NCBI GenBank assembly: GCA_041908065.1
Contig: JAYRGC010000059.1
Span: forward strand, 1 to 9,999
Origin: JAYRGC01 sp041908065
Lineage (GTDB): Bacteria > Pseudomonadota > Alphaproteobacteria > UBA9219
Reading direction: 5' to 3'
Length of the DNA stretch: 9,999 bases
The translations under genes were made by a program, and so were the position numbers. Positions within the stretch are counted from its first letter, which is position 1. Each line of letters begins with the position of its first letter. The notes beneath the pieces are model-generated. The model ran no database searches, was not told the origin of the DNA, and saw only the letters and a program-made list of their open reading frames with translations. Positions 1 through 7,334 of this stretch are shown piece after piece.

Positions 1-44
1 AATGACGGCGGTTATGCAAGAGATCTATTACCTGCCGCTGAAAA

Positions 45-2078
45 TCAAACGCCCCTGCCCTTCACCGCCGCGACGACTGCGGCTGTGGTGATGCCGAAGT
101 GTTCGTACAGGACTTCCGCCGGAGCCGAGGCTCCGAAGCCGGACATGCCGATGAACGCGCCGTTTTCGCCGAGGTATTTCTCCCACCCCATGGCGATACC
201 GGCTTCGACCGCCACGCGAGGAGCCGCGCCCAACACGCTGTCTCGCCAAGATTTTTCCTGCTCGTCGAACAATCTGCAACACGGCATGGATACCACGGCG
301 ACGTCGATGCCGGACTGCGCCAGCGTCTCCCGCGCCGCCATCGCCAGCGCGACTTCCGAGCCGGTGGCTATGATGGTGGCGGCGCGTTTTTTCGCTCCTC
401 CCATAGCCTCGGCCAGAACGTAGCCGCCGCGCGCGCATTTGTTTTCATCGCCGCCGTCTGTCCGCAAGGTCGGCAAGCTCTGCCGCGACAAGGCCAAAAG
501 GCTGGGGCGATCGCGGCTTTCAAGCGCGATTTGCCAGCACTCGGCGGTCTCGAGGCCATCGCAGGGGCGGAACACCAGCAGGTCGGGGATAGCCCGCAAT
601 GCCGCCAGATGCTCGACCGGCTGGTGGGTGGGGCCGTCCTCGCCCAAGCCTATGCTGTCGTGGGTCATCACGAACACGACGCGCTGGCGCATCAAGGCGG
701 CCAAGCGGATGGAAGGGCGGCAATAATCCGCGAACTGCATGAACGTGCCGCCGTAAGGCACGATGCCGCCGTGCAAGGCCATGCCGTTCATGGCCGCAGC
801 CATGGCGTGTTCGCGCACGCCGAAGTGAATATACCCGCCTTCGTATTTTCCCGCCGCGATGGCTCCCCGAGCTTTGGTCTTGGTGTTGTTGGATGGGCTG
901 AGGTCTGCCGAGCCGCCGATAAGCTCCGGCATGGCCGACGCGATGGCCTCCAGCACCGCGCCGGAGGATTGGCGGGTGGCGTGCTTGGGCTTTTCGGCAA
1001 CGATTTTGCCTTTCAAGGCTTCCAATGCCGCCCGCGCCGCCTGCGGCACATCGCCGCGCACGACCGCGCGCTCGAAATCCTCGCGCATGGGGGATTTGCC
1101 GTAACGTTTTTGCCATTCAGCGCAAGCCTCCGCGCCGCGCTTTCCGGCCTTGCGCCACTCGGCCAGAATGTCTTCCGGCACGACGAACGGCGGGCTGTCC
1201 CAACCGATGGCCTTGCGGGTGGCCGCCACTTCGTCCGCGCCCAACGGCGAGCCGTGGCACGAGGAAGTGTTCTGTTTGTTGGGCGAGCCATAGCCGATGA
1301 GGGTGCGGCAGGCTATCAGCGAAGGCTTGCCCGTCTCCCGCAAGGCCGCCTCTGTCGCGGCGCGAATGGCTTGGGGATCGTGGCCGTCTATCGCTTGGAC
1401 GTGCCAGCCATAGGCGGCGAAGCGGGCGGCGGTGTCCTCGGTGAACGACAGCGAGGTGGGGCCGTCGATGGAAATGCGGTTGTCGTCGTAAAACACCACC
1501 AGCCGCCCCAACCCCAAGTGTCCGGCCAGCGAGGCGGCTTCGTGCGATATGCCCTCCATCAGATCGCCGTCCGAGGCGATGACGAAGGTGCGGTGATCGA
1601 CCAGATTATCGCTAAACCGCGCATTCAGCATCCTTTCCGCCAAGGCGAAGCCGACGGAATTGGCGATGCCCTGCCCCAAAGGTCCGGTCGTGGTTTCGAT
1701 CCCCGCCGCCACGTCGCGCTCGGGATGCCCGGGGGTGTGGCTGCCCAACTGGCGGAATTGCTTTATCTGCTCGATGGTTATCTTTTCGTATCCGGTCAGA
1801 TAGGCCAGCGCGTACATCAGCATGGAACCGTGTCCCGCCGAAAGGATGAACCTGTCGCGATCCGGCCAGACGGGATTTTGGGGATCAAAGCGCAGAAACT
1901 CGCGCCACAACACCGTCGCCACGTCGGCGATGCCCATCGGCATTCCCGGGTGCCCCGACTTGGCCTTTTCCACCGCGTCCATGCTGAGAGCGCGGACGGC
2001 GTTGGCCATGCGGACGTGCATGGCGTCCGCTGCGGGTTGACCGGAGTTCTTGGCTAAAACTTGCGCCGATGACGACAT
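45..2078 (-). CDS. tkt: Transketolase
   Basis: Thiamine-diphosphate enzyme of the non-oxidative pentose phosphate pathway; it moves two-carbon ketol units between sugar phosphates in the cytosol. The 677-residue product is close to the family's usual length (about 660-670) and is complete. Visible motifs: SGHPG at 41-45, AGHGS at 81-85, the diphosphate/metal motif SDGDLMEGISHE starting at 169 and closing with YDDN at 197-200, CHGSPLG at 274-280, DLSPSNNTK at 392-400, GVREHA at 420-425 with the likely catalytic Glu423, and DGPTHQP at 481-487. The first glycine of the usual GDG is serine here, which I recall from other transketolases. I chose the ATG at 2076-2078 because GAAAGGAA lies just upstream. 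A longer frame reaching 2174 has no ribosome site, and its extra part overlaps the hsp20 heat-shock promoter. The gene is divergent from hsp20. No terminator is visible in the 44 bases after its stop. Confidence 0.96.
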   Translation of the reverse strand: MSSSAQVLAKNSGQPAADAMHVRMANAVRALSMDAVEKAKSGHPGMPMGIADVATVLWREFLRFDPQNPVWPDRDRFILSAGHGSMLMYALAYLTGYEKITIEQIKQFRQLGSHTPGHPERDVAAGIETTTGPLGQGIANSVGFALAERMLNARFSDNLVDHRTFVIASDGDLMEGISHEAASLAGHLGLGRLVVFYDDNRISIDGPTSLSFTEDTAARFAAYGWHVQAIDGHDPQAIRAATEAALRETGKPSLIACRTLIGYGSPNKQNTSSCHGSPLGADEVAATRKAIGWDSPPFVVPEDILAEWRKAGKRGAEACAEWQKRYGKSPMREDFERAVVRGDVPQAARAALEALKGKIVAEKPKHATRQSSGAVLEAIASAMPELIGGSADLSPSNNTKTKARGAIAAGKYEGGYIHFGVREHAMAAAMNGMALHGGIVPYGGTFMQFADYCRPSIRLAALMRQRVVFVMTHDSIGLGEDGPTHQPVEHLAALRAIPDLLVFRPCDGLETAECWQIALESRDRPSLLALSRQSLPTLRTDGGDENKCARGGYVLAEAMGGAKKRAATIIATGSEVALAMAARETLAQSGIDVAVVSMPCCRLFDEQEKSWRDSVLGAAPRVAVEAGIAMGWEKYLGENGAFIGMSGFGASAPAEVLYEHFGITTAAVVAAVKGRGV

Positions 2079-2158
2079 GGGGTTTCCTTTCGCGTCCATC
2101 CAACAACGGTGGCAAATTGCCCAAATTACGCCGTCGGCGCAAGAAGTTGTTTTGCCCT

Positions 2159-2187
2159 CTTGGAAAATGCCCAAGGCAGCACCATAT
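2159..2187 (+). promoter_or_regulatory. Sigma-32 (RpoH) type heat-shock promoter for hsp20
   Basis: CTTGGAA at 2159-2165 matches the sigma-32 -35 consensus CTTGAAA at 6 of 7 positions. CACCATAT at 2180-2187 matches the -10 consensus CCCCATNT at 7 of 8. The 14-nt spacer is within the usual 13-17. Transcription would begin near 2195, giving a leader of about 45 nt before the hsp20 ATG. A heat-shock promoter is what a small heat-shock gene is expected to have. The match is seen in the sequence; activity is inferred. Confidence 0.7.
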
Positions 2188-2240
2188 GACTGTTTAGGAC
2201 AGGCTTTGTAGCAACTTCAACGCAAAGACGGAGGGACAAA

Positions 2241-2723
2241 ATGACATGGGGACTTTTGACTCCTTTTTCGGGGCGTTCTTTGGCGCAAGGCGGAGCGGAT
2301 CCGTTCTCGGCTTTGCAGCGGGAGCTTAACCGCGTGTTCGACGAGGCTTATTCGGGGCGCGCCGGAGCGGCCTCGATGCCGGCGGCCGCCAACGTGCTGA
2401 AGCTGGACGTGAAGGAAGACGACAAGGCTTTCCACGTCACCGCCGACATGCCGGGGATGGAGGAAAAAGACGTCGAGGTGACGTTCGACGATGGCCTGCT
2501 CACCATCCGAGGCGAGCGCAGGTTCGAACGCGACGAGAAAAAGGACACATGGCACGTCGTGGAGCGTTCATGGGGCAGCTTCGCCCGCCAGCTCTCGCTT
2601 CCCGCCAACGTCAACGCCGAGGCGATAGAGGCGAAGTTCGACAAAGGCGTCTTAACAGTGTTGTTGCCCAAACAGCCCGAGGCGCAGTCCAAGGCGAAAA
2701 AGATAGAGGTGAAAGGAAAGTAA
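2241..2723 (+). CDS. Small heat-shock protein, Hsp20/alpha-crystallin family
   Basis: ATP-independent cytosolic holdase that binds unfolding proteins during stress and usually forms large oligomers. The product has 160 residues, typical for the family. A short N-terminal arm (about 1-45, containing DPFSALQRELNRVFDEA) leads into the alpha-crystallin domain at about 48-145. The domain starts at LKLDVKEDDKAFHVTADMPG and runs through DVEVTFDDGLLTIRGER. The conserved end signature is seen as FDKGVLTVLLPK, the family's A-x-x-x-G-V-L-T-V pattern, just before a lysine-rich tail. The start is fixed by GGAGGG ending 6 nt before the ATG. The gene has its own sigma-32-like promoter and a terminator-like hairpin behind it, so it is probably transcribed alone. 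Which ibpA or hspA subgroup it belongs to cannot be read from the sequence, so no symbol is given. Confidence 0.95.
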   Translation: MTWGLLTPFSGRSLAQGGADPFSALQRELNRVFDEAYSGRAGAASMPAAANVLKLDVKEDDKAFHVTADMPGMEEKDVEVTFDDGLLTIRGERRFERDEKKDTWHVVERSWGSFARQLSLPANVNAEAIEAKFDKGVLTVLLPKQPEAQSKAKKIEVKGK

Positions 2724-2739
2724 CCCGAACATAGCCCAG

Positions 2740-2779
2740 CCATCCTCCCATGCCCGCCATGCGCGGCATGGGGGGATGG
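2740..2779 (+). terminator. Strong hairpin downstream of hsp20, probable terminator
   Basis: A 15-bp stem pairs 2740-2754 (CCATCCTCCCATGCC) with 2765-2779 (GGCATGGGGGGATGG) around a 10-nt loop. All pairs are Watson-Crick except one G-T. It begins 16 nt after the hsp20 stop and is followed by a modest T-rich stretch (TATTTGTTGTCGTTT) rather than a clean T run. Rho-independent termination of hsp20 is the simplest reading; a transcript-stabilising 3' hairpin is the alternative. Confidence 0.6.
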
Positions 2780-2783
2780 GGTA

Positions 2784-2805
2784 TTTGTTGTCGTTTCACA
2801 ACAAA
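2784..2805. repeat. Second small inverted repeat after hsp20
   Basis: TTTGTTGT at 2784-2791 is the exact reverse complement of ACAACAAA at 2798-2805, with a 6-nt spacer. The stem is AT-rich and weak. It directly follows the strong hairpin, so it may assist termination or simply be chance in an AT-rich stretch. Confidence 0.35.
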
Positions 2806-3000
2806 AGTTCCGGCATTGCATCCAAAGTCATTAATGTTCCGCCGCTCTACCTGCCAATATGATGTTGTTTTAAATAAGTTTTTTGTTGCCCCCCCACCAA
2901 AAAAACATGCGTCGAAAGCAATTCTTAAATTGTTTTCACTATAGTTTCATGCTACGCTTCTGCCCGTGTTCATATGCGTTTGGGTTGAAACTCGTATTTC
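2806..3000. other. AT-rich leader before the GNAT gene, no gene seen
   Basis: This is the rest of the 291-nt gap between hsp20 and the GNAT gene. It is AT-rich and contains a run of seven C (2889-2895) and a run of seven A (2899-2905). A -10-like TATAGT lies at 2940-2945 without a suitable -35 at normal spacing. A weak alternative pairs TTGTTT (2930-2935) with TACGCT (2953-2958) at 17 nt. Neither is convincing. The base composition already resembles the following gene rather than hsp20, so the compositional boundary falls close to the hairpins. Confidence 0.4.
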
Positions 3001-3014
3001 GGAGGAATGGTATT

Positions 3015-4457
3015 ATGAGCAATAATAAAATGGACTATCTCACCCCGATCGAAGCCTATACCCAATCCATAAGACATAAGGAAGTTGCGGCTGCTTCTTT
3101 TCAGAACGATGTCCTTCATTTGGCCCAAACGGGTCAAAAGCAGGGGGCGTTTGCGACAGCGAAGTTTAAGCAGTCGCATGTAGACGAATTTAGGAGGAAG
3201 TTTGATGCCCTAAAACTGAAACAACACGATGACGCTAAAGCGTCTAGGATGGCTTATGCCGAATTAGTCATGCTCTATGGCATTAAAAAGCTGGAACCAG
3301 AAAATAAGAAAGAATATAAACAAGATCTAAGAGATTTTCATGCATCGTACATGAGGGGGTTCTCTATCCCCGAAGAACAAATGTCCAAGGGAGAATTCGA
3401 CGAGATACTTCAAGAAGGGCGTCGCCCGAACGGGTTTAATGAAACCGCCCATATCTTGCGTTGTCCATTTACAGGAACGACCATAGGCGGATTTAACAAC
3501 ACGTTACAGCCGGAAAACAATTCTGCGATTTTGTTTTATGCCTTTATCGATCCTCAGTTTCGCGGCTTTGGGCTGTCAAGAAAAATCGTCGAAAAAGTGA
3601 AAGCTGACGTTAAGGCTGCTGTTGCGGATTACACGGCAAGTAATGGAGTACCCAAATATAGCGGAGATCCCCTGCTTCTCATAGAAGCCCTTCCTGTGAC
3701 CGATATGACTATCAAAGACATTTTTCTGGATACGACTGGCATACCAGCTGACGGCAAACCACCCCGCCAAGGCGATGATTTTTCAAAATCCGGAGCGATG
3801 GTAGAAACGGAAAGAGACCGTGTATGGGGTAAATTGGGCGGCTTCAAGCTCTCTGGCGTGACCTACTGGTCGCCAAGTTTGCGCGAAATAACCTCCGTAT
3901 CGGGAAAAAATCGTGAAGACGTCGCCGCTTATCTCAACGATGACCCGTCATTAACAAAAGAACAACGCGCTGCTGCCAAGAAAACTCTCAACAAAGCCAT
4001 AGGCAATGGCGAGGGCGGGTATAGATATGATCTTGTTGCACTGGTGGAAAGCGGGCAAACGACGGTAAACGCTGAGCAGGTGCGAAGAACAACCGAGCAA
4101 GCCTATGCTCAGGATACTTTCTGCTATTTCAGCAAAGCCGATGAAAAATTGGCCAAAAAGGATCCATATGCTCTTGCGGGAACTGATATCTATTTTCAAG
4201 CCAATCGGAGAAGTTTGGCCAAAAACATGGATGCCGAAGGCAATATAAAGTTGGTGCCGATAACCCCGGCGGTGCCGTCCGGAAGCGAAGCGACATTTGC
4301 TGCGGCCGCAAAATATATAGAACAGGCCGTAGCGGCTTGCCATAATTGGGCAGATCTTAAAAAGCAAACGAAACCCTATGGAGAATTTCTGAAGCGACTT
4401 GGCTGCAATATTGCTGCTGCCCATAAGAAAAAAGTGGCAATGGATCTGAAAATGTAA
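3015..4457 (+). CDS. GNAT-like acetyltransferase, large, substrate unknown
   Basis: Probably an acyl-CoA dependent N-acyltransferase of the GNAT superfamily; substrate unknown. The 480-residue product is far longer than a single GNAT domain (about 150). An N-terminal charged, mostly helical region (about 1-145) comes first. The core then shows LRCPFTGTTIGGF at 148-160 and the acetyl-CoA motif A, FYAFIDPQFRGFGLSRKIVE at 174-193, where RGFGLS stands for the usual R/Q-x-x-G-x-G/A. Next come a strand LLIEALP (221-227), an insertion at about 228-262, and a motif-B-like WGKLGGFKLSGVTYWSPSLR at 271-290. The C-terminal part (about 295-480) is unassigned. There is no signal peptide or membrane segment. 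The ATG at 3015 has GGAGGA 8 nt upstream; the frame is open back to 2883 but without a ribosome site. It lies 37 nt before the FAD enzyme gene, probably in one operon. GC is clearly lower than in the flanking genes. GNAT membership is inferred from motifs only. Confidence 0.7.
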   Translation: MSNNKMDYLTPIEAYTQSIRHKEVAAASFQNDVLHLAQTGQKQGAFATAKFKQSHVDEFRRKFDALKLKQHDDAKASRMAYAELVMLYGIKKLEPENKKEYKQDLRDFHASYMRGFSIPEEQMSKGEFDEILQEGRRPNGFNETAHILRCPFTGTTIGGFNNTLQPENNSAILFYAFIDPQFRGFGLSRKIVEKVKADVKAAVADYTASNGVPKYSGDPLLLIEALPVTDMTIKDIFLDTTGIPADGKPPRQGDDFSKSGAMVETERDRVWGKLGGFKLSGVTYWSPSLREITSVSGKNREDVAAYLNDDPSLTKEQRAAAKKTLNKAIGNGEGGYRYDLVALVESGQTTVNAEQVRRTTEQAYAQDTFCYFSKADEKLAKKDPYALAGTDIYFQANRRSLAKNMDAEGNIKLVPITPAVPSGSEATFAAAAKYIEQAVAACHNWADLKKQTKPYGEFLKRLGCNIAAAHKKKVAMDLKM

Positions 4458-4494
4458 AAGTAAGTTTGGCATAGTTGAAACAAAGGTGGTGGAT

Positions 4495-5874
4495 ATGACA
4501 AATAATGTTCCTTCGCGGTTTTCCGACATAGGCCAAGGTCAATGGGCGGGTTTTAAGCCGCCCGAATGGTCTCCCGTTCCTGCCGGTGGCTTTGTCGGCA
4601 ATGTCGGCAATATCGGTCATCGGGAAACCGTGGTTGTAATCGGTGCCAGTTATGCCGGTTTGTCAGCCGCTCTTGAGCTTGTGAATCAAAACAAGGAAAA
4701 GGGGCTTAAAACCAACGTAATCGTGCTTGAGGCCAAAACGATAGGCGATAGTCCTTCCGGCAAAAGCGGCGGGCATATCTGCGGTTTTCAGGCCGAAGAA
4801 CGCGAGATATTGGCGCACTGCGGCAAGGGGCTAGGCCAACAATTGCTTGACCGCAATCCCGTCATAGTAGATGGCGTGCGAGAGCTCGTGGCGCGGGAAG
4901 GAATAAATTGCGGCCTTGAAGAAAGAGACGGTTACATATGGGTCACAAGGAAGGATAAACAGCAGGAACTTATAGACGACGGATCGTCTTATGCCATAGA
5001 GCCGTATAAGTATCTTATGGGCTTGGCCAAGGCGGCTTCTGATAAGGGGGCTAAGATATACGAGGGCGTCAAGGTAACCGGCGTGGACTCAACCAATCCC
5101 GATTACTGTATCGTCAATACGAGCCAAGGCCCCATAAAGGCCGGTCACGTCATCGCCGCCGGAGGTTATGGCATGGCGAGACAATTGAAGGAAGTCAGGA
5201 ATCTGGTAAAGCAAACCGTCGAGTTGAGCATTGTAACCATAAGGATTCCCATAGACGAAGAAATGCTGCGTCGCATAATGCCGGCGGCGGAAGGCAAGCC
5301 GTTGTCGGGCTGCGACGACGCGAGAAATGTCCAATGGTGGAGCGTGTACCCGTCCGGCGAAGGAAAATACGAACTTTTAACCGGCACGCGCATAACCGCT
5401 CGCGAATCCGGCGTAAACCCTCAGAAAATCTTCGATTCCTTGGTTGAGTTGATGCCGGATCTGCGAGGAAGTTCTTTCGCTGTTGAACAGAACGAGAAGT
5501 TGCTATTTACCGGCAATCTGTTGCCGTCAGCCGGCGTTGCCGGAGATAACAATCGGATAATGTACGCAAGCACGTTCGGCGGCCACGGCGTGGCTGTGGG
5601 AACGGATATGGGTAAGGCCATTGCGGATAATATAGTCGGAGCAAAGGTCGGCGATCCCACATTACAGGAAACGTTTAAACTGTACGCTGACGTGCATCAT
5701 GCCGGTTCCAGCCTGATGTTGATTGATGCCTTCCGTAAAGCCGCCGCCGCTGCTGGGGTTGCCGCGTTAAACGTAGGCAATGGGGCTTTGCTGAACCTGA
5801 AAACATGGGCTCTTGAGAAGGTTCCTGAGGCGTTGCGGCGATATAACCGCGCCAACCGCAATCAACCGAACTGA
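4495..5874 (+). CDS. FAD-dependent oxidoreductase, DAO / PuuB-like amine oxidase family
   Basis: Probably a flavoenzyme that oxidises an amine or amino-acid C-N bond. The 459-residue product, of normal length for the DAO family, has a dinucleotide-binding start VVVIGASYAGLSAALEL at 46-62, with the acidic Glu79 at the end of the next strand (VIVLEA). SGKSGGH at 88-94 recalls the GRNGGQ segment of gamma-glutamylputrescine oxidase PuuB. VIAAGGYG at 219-226 is the usual post-FAD strand, and TFGGHGVAVGTDMGKAIAD at 360-378 is the C-terminal FAD-closing motif. A leader of about 40 residues precedes the FAD domain. There is no signal peptide, so a cytosolic location is likely. The ATG at 4495 is preferred because AAGGTGG precedes it at good spacing; an in-frame GTG at 4486 lacks a site. 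Composition is intermediate, below the core genes. The true substrate is unknown, and polyamine-related use is only a suggestion. Confidence 0.85.
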   Translation: MTNNVPSRFSDIGQGQWAGFKPPEWSPVPAGGFVGNVGNIGHRETVVVIGASYAGLSAALELVNQNKEKGLKTNVIVLEAKTIGDSPSGKSGGHICGFQAEEREILAHCGKGLGQQLLDRNPVIVDGVRELVAREGINCGLEERDGYIWVTRKDKQQELIDDGSSYAIEPYKYLMGLAKAASDKGAKIYEGVKVTGVDSTNPDYCIVNTSQGPIKAGHVIAAGGYGMARQLKEVRNLVKQTVELSIVTIRIPIDEEMLRRIMPAAEGKPLSGCDDARNVQWWSVYPSGEGKYELLTGTRITARESGVNPQKIFDSLVELMPDLRGSSFAVEQNEKLLFTGNLLPSAGVAGDNNRIMYASTFGGHGVAVGTDMGKAIADNIVGAKVGDPTLQETFKLYADVHHAGSSLMLIDAFRKAAAAAGVAALNVGNGALLNLKTWALEKVPEALRRYNRANRNQPN

Positions 5875-5902
5875 TTTTCGGCACGAGGGGCGGTGGCGTG
5901 GG

Positions 5903-7333
5903 TTATTGAAACGCCGTTTCGGCGAAGCCGCGCAGTTTGCGGCTGTGGAGAGTTTCCATGCCGCGTTGGCGCAGAAGCTCCATCGCCTTCACCCCTATCT
6001 TGAGATGCTGGTCTATCTGTTGGCGGTAAAAGCGGTTGGCCATGCCGGGGAGCTTTATTTCTCCGTGCAGCGGGCGATCCGACACGCATAAAAGCGTCCC
6101 GTAGGGGACGCGAAAGCGGAATCCGTTGGCGGCCAACACGGCGGATTCCATGTCCAAGGCGATGGCGCGGCTTTGGCTGAAACGCTGCACCAAACGCGAA
6201 TAGCCTGATATTTCCCAGTTGCGGTTGTCGGTGCTGACCACCGTTCCGGTTCGCATCACCGATTTCAGGCCGTATCCCGAACGTCCGGTAACCTCCGCCA
6301 CCGCGGATTCCAAGGCGCGTTGCACCTCGGCCAAGGCGGGAACCGGAACCCACAACGGCAACTCGTCGTCCAAGGCGTGATCGTCGCGGACGTATCCGTG
6401 CGCCAGAACGTAATCCCCCAGACGCTGGGTTTCGCGCAGCCCCGCGCAATGCCCCAACATTATCCACGCGTCCGGCCGCAACACCGCCACATGGTCGGAT
6501 ATGTTGCGGGCGTTGCTGGGGCCTACGCCGATGTTGATCATGGTTATGCCGTCGCCGCCCGCGCGGGTCAGGTGATAGGCTGGCATCTGCGGCATCCGGC
6601 GCGGTTGTTGGCCGTTGCCTTCGGCTCCGGCGGGTTCCACCAGATCGACATAGCCTCTTTCCTTGTCCGCCAGCATTTCCTTGCCCATGCGGATAAACTC
6701 GTCCACATAGAACTGGTAGTTGGTGAATATAACGAACTTCTGGAATTGCGCCGGATCGGAGCCGGTGTAATGCCGCAATCGGTGCAACGAATAATCCACG
6801 CGCGGAGCCGTGAACAGCGACAGTGGCCAATCGCCGCCTTGCCGAGGCCTATGGACGCCGTTGGCCACGGAATCGTCCATCATCGACAGGTCGGGAAGAT
6901 GGAAGGCTTGGCGCAACGCATCGGCCTGCTCGGCGTCCAGCCTTCCTTCCACATGCTCGCCGTCGTGGAAGGCGAAGTGGAGAGGTATGGGAACGAGGCT
7001 TTCTCCCACCTCCAGCGGCTCCCCGTGGTTGTTCAGCAAAAGCTCGAACTGCTTTTCGTAGTATTTCGCGAACAAATCGGGGCGGGTAAGCGTGGTCGAA
7101 TAGCGGCCATTGCCGTGCACGAAGCCATAGGAAAGCCTTGTGTCTATCCGCGCCGGACGGGAGGTGGTCACCGCGACATAGGGGTATCCCGCCAACGGCT
7201 TGTCGTCTATCGGTTCTCCCGAGGCCAGCTTGAGCAGGCGGCGGCGCAACGCCAGAGTGTTGGCCTCGTATATCTCGGCGACGCGGCGCAAGGCGGCGGC
7301 GGCGTCTTTGAACCGCATCGGCTCTGCGGTCAT
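5903..7333 (-). CDS. amn: AMP nucleosidase
   Basis: Hydrolyses AMP to adenine and ribose 5-phosphate in the cytosol, part of purine nucleotide turnover. The 476-residue product is near the 484 residues of E. coli Amn and aligns by eye along its whole length. An N-terminal AMP-nucleosidase-specific regulatory domain covers about 8-175. It is followed by HYTG and FTNYQFYVDEF (188-213) and the nucleoside-phosphorylase-like catalytic domain at about 260-455. Signatures there are INIGVGPSNARNISDH (267-281), MLGHCAGLRETQ (292-303), RTGTVVSTDNRNWE (361-374), DMES (394-397) and VSDRPLHGEIKLPG (417-430). Asp419 corresponds to the catalytic aspartate. The C-terminal LHSRKLR is also conserved. The ATG at 7333 lies 1 nt after the rpiB stop, with a GGGGGGG ribosome site inside the end of rpiB, so the two genes are probably translationally coupled. 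It converges with the FAD enzyme gene, leaving 28 nt between stops. Confidence 0.97.
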   Translation of the reverse strand: MTAEPMRFKDAAAALRRVAEIYEANTLALRRRLLKLASGEPIDDKPLAGYPYVAVTTSRPARIDTRLSYGFVHGNGRYSTTLTRPDLFAKYYEKQFELLLNNHGEPLEVGESLVPIPLHFAFHDGEHVEGRLDAEQADALRQAFHLPDLSMMDDSVANGVHRPRQGGDWPLSLFTAPRVDYSLHRLRHYTGSDPAQFQKFVIFTNYQFYVDEFIRMGKEMLADKERGYVDLVEPAGAEGNGQQPRRMPQMPAYHLTRAGGDGITMINIGVGPSNARNISDHVAVLRPDAWIMLGHCAGLRETQRLGDYVLAHGYVRDDHALDDELPLWVPVPALAEVQRALESAVAEVTGRSGYGLKSVMRTGTVVSTDNRNWEISGYSRLVQRFSQSRAIALDMESAVLAANGFRFRVPYGTLLCVSDRPLHGEIKLPGMANRFYRQQIDQHLKIGVKAMELLRQRGMETLHSRKLRGFAETAFQ

Positions 7334-7334
7334 A

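Noticed and set aside
2..91. Plus-strand 29-codon frame at the left edge
   Set aside because: Short, overlaps the transketolase 3' end, no ribosome site visible, no family recognised.
99..2057. Very long plus-strand open frame (652 codons) opposite transketolase
   Set aside because: It lies wholly antisense to a well-conserved transketolase. Its translation is low-complexity (rich in Arg, Gly, Ala and His) with no recognisable motif, the usual by-product of GC-rich codon use.
2079..2174. N-terminal extension of transketolase by 32 residues
   Set aside because: No ribosome site precedes it, the added residues do not resemble transketolase, and it overlaps the hsp20 promoter. The ATG at 2078 has a good site.
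2940..2945. TATAGT as -10 box for the GNAT gene
   Set aside because: No acceptable -35 at 16-18 nt upstream, and such hexamers are frequent in this AT-rich stretch.
2883..3014. Upstream start for the GNAT gene
   Set aside because: The open frame continues upstream, but GGAGGA at 3001-3006 fits the ATG at 3015, and the extra residues (Cys- and Phe-rich) look like translated leader.
5912..5924. CGCCG-TTT-CGGCG hairpin near the amn stop as a terminator
   Set aside because: Only a 5-bp stem, inside the last codons of amn and without a clean T run; likely codon-driven chance.
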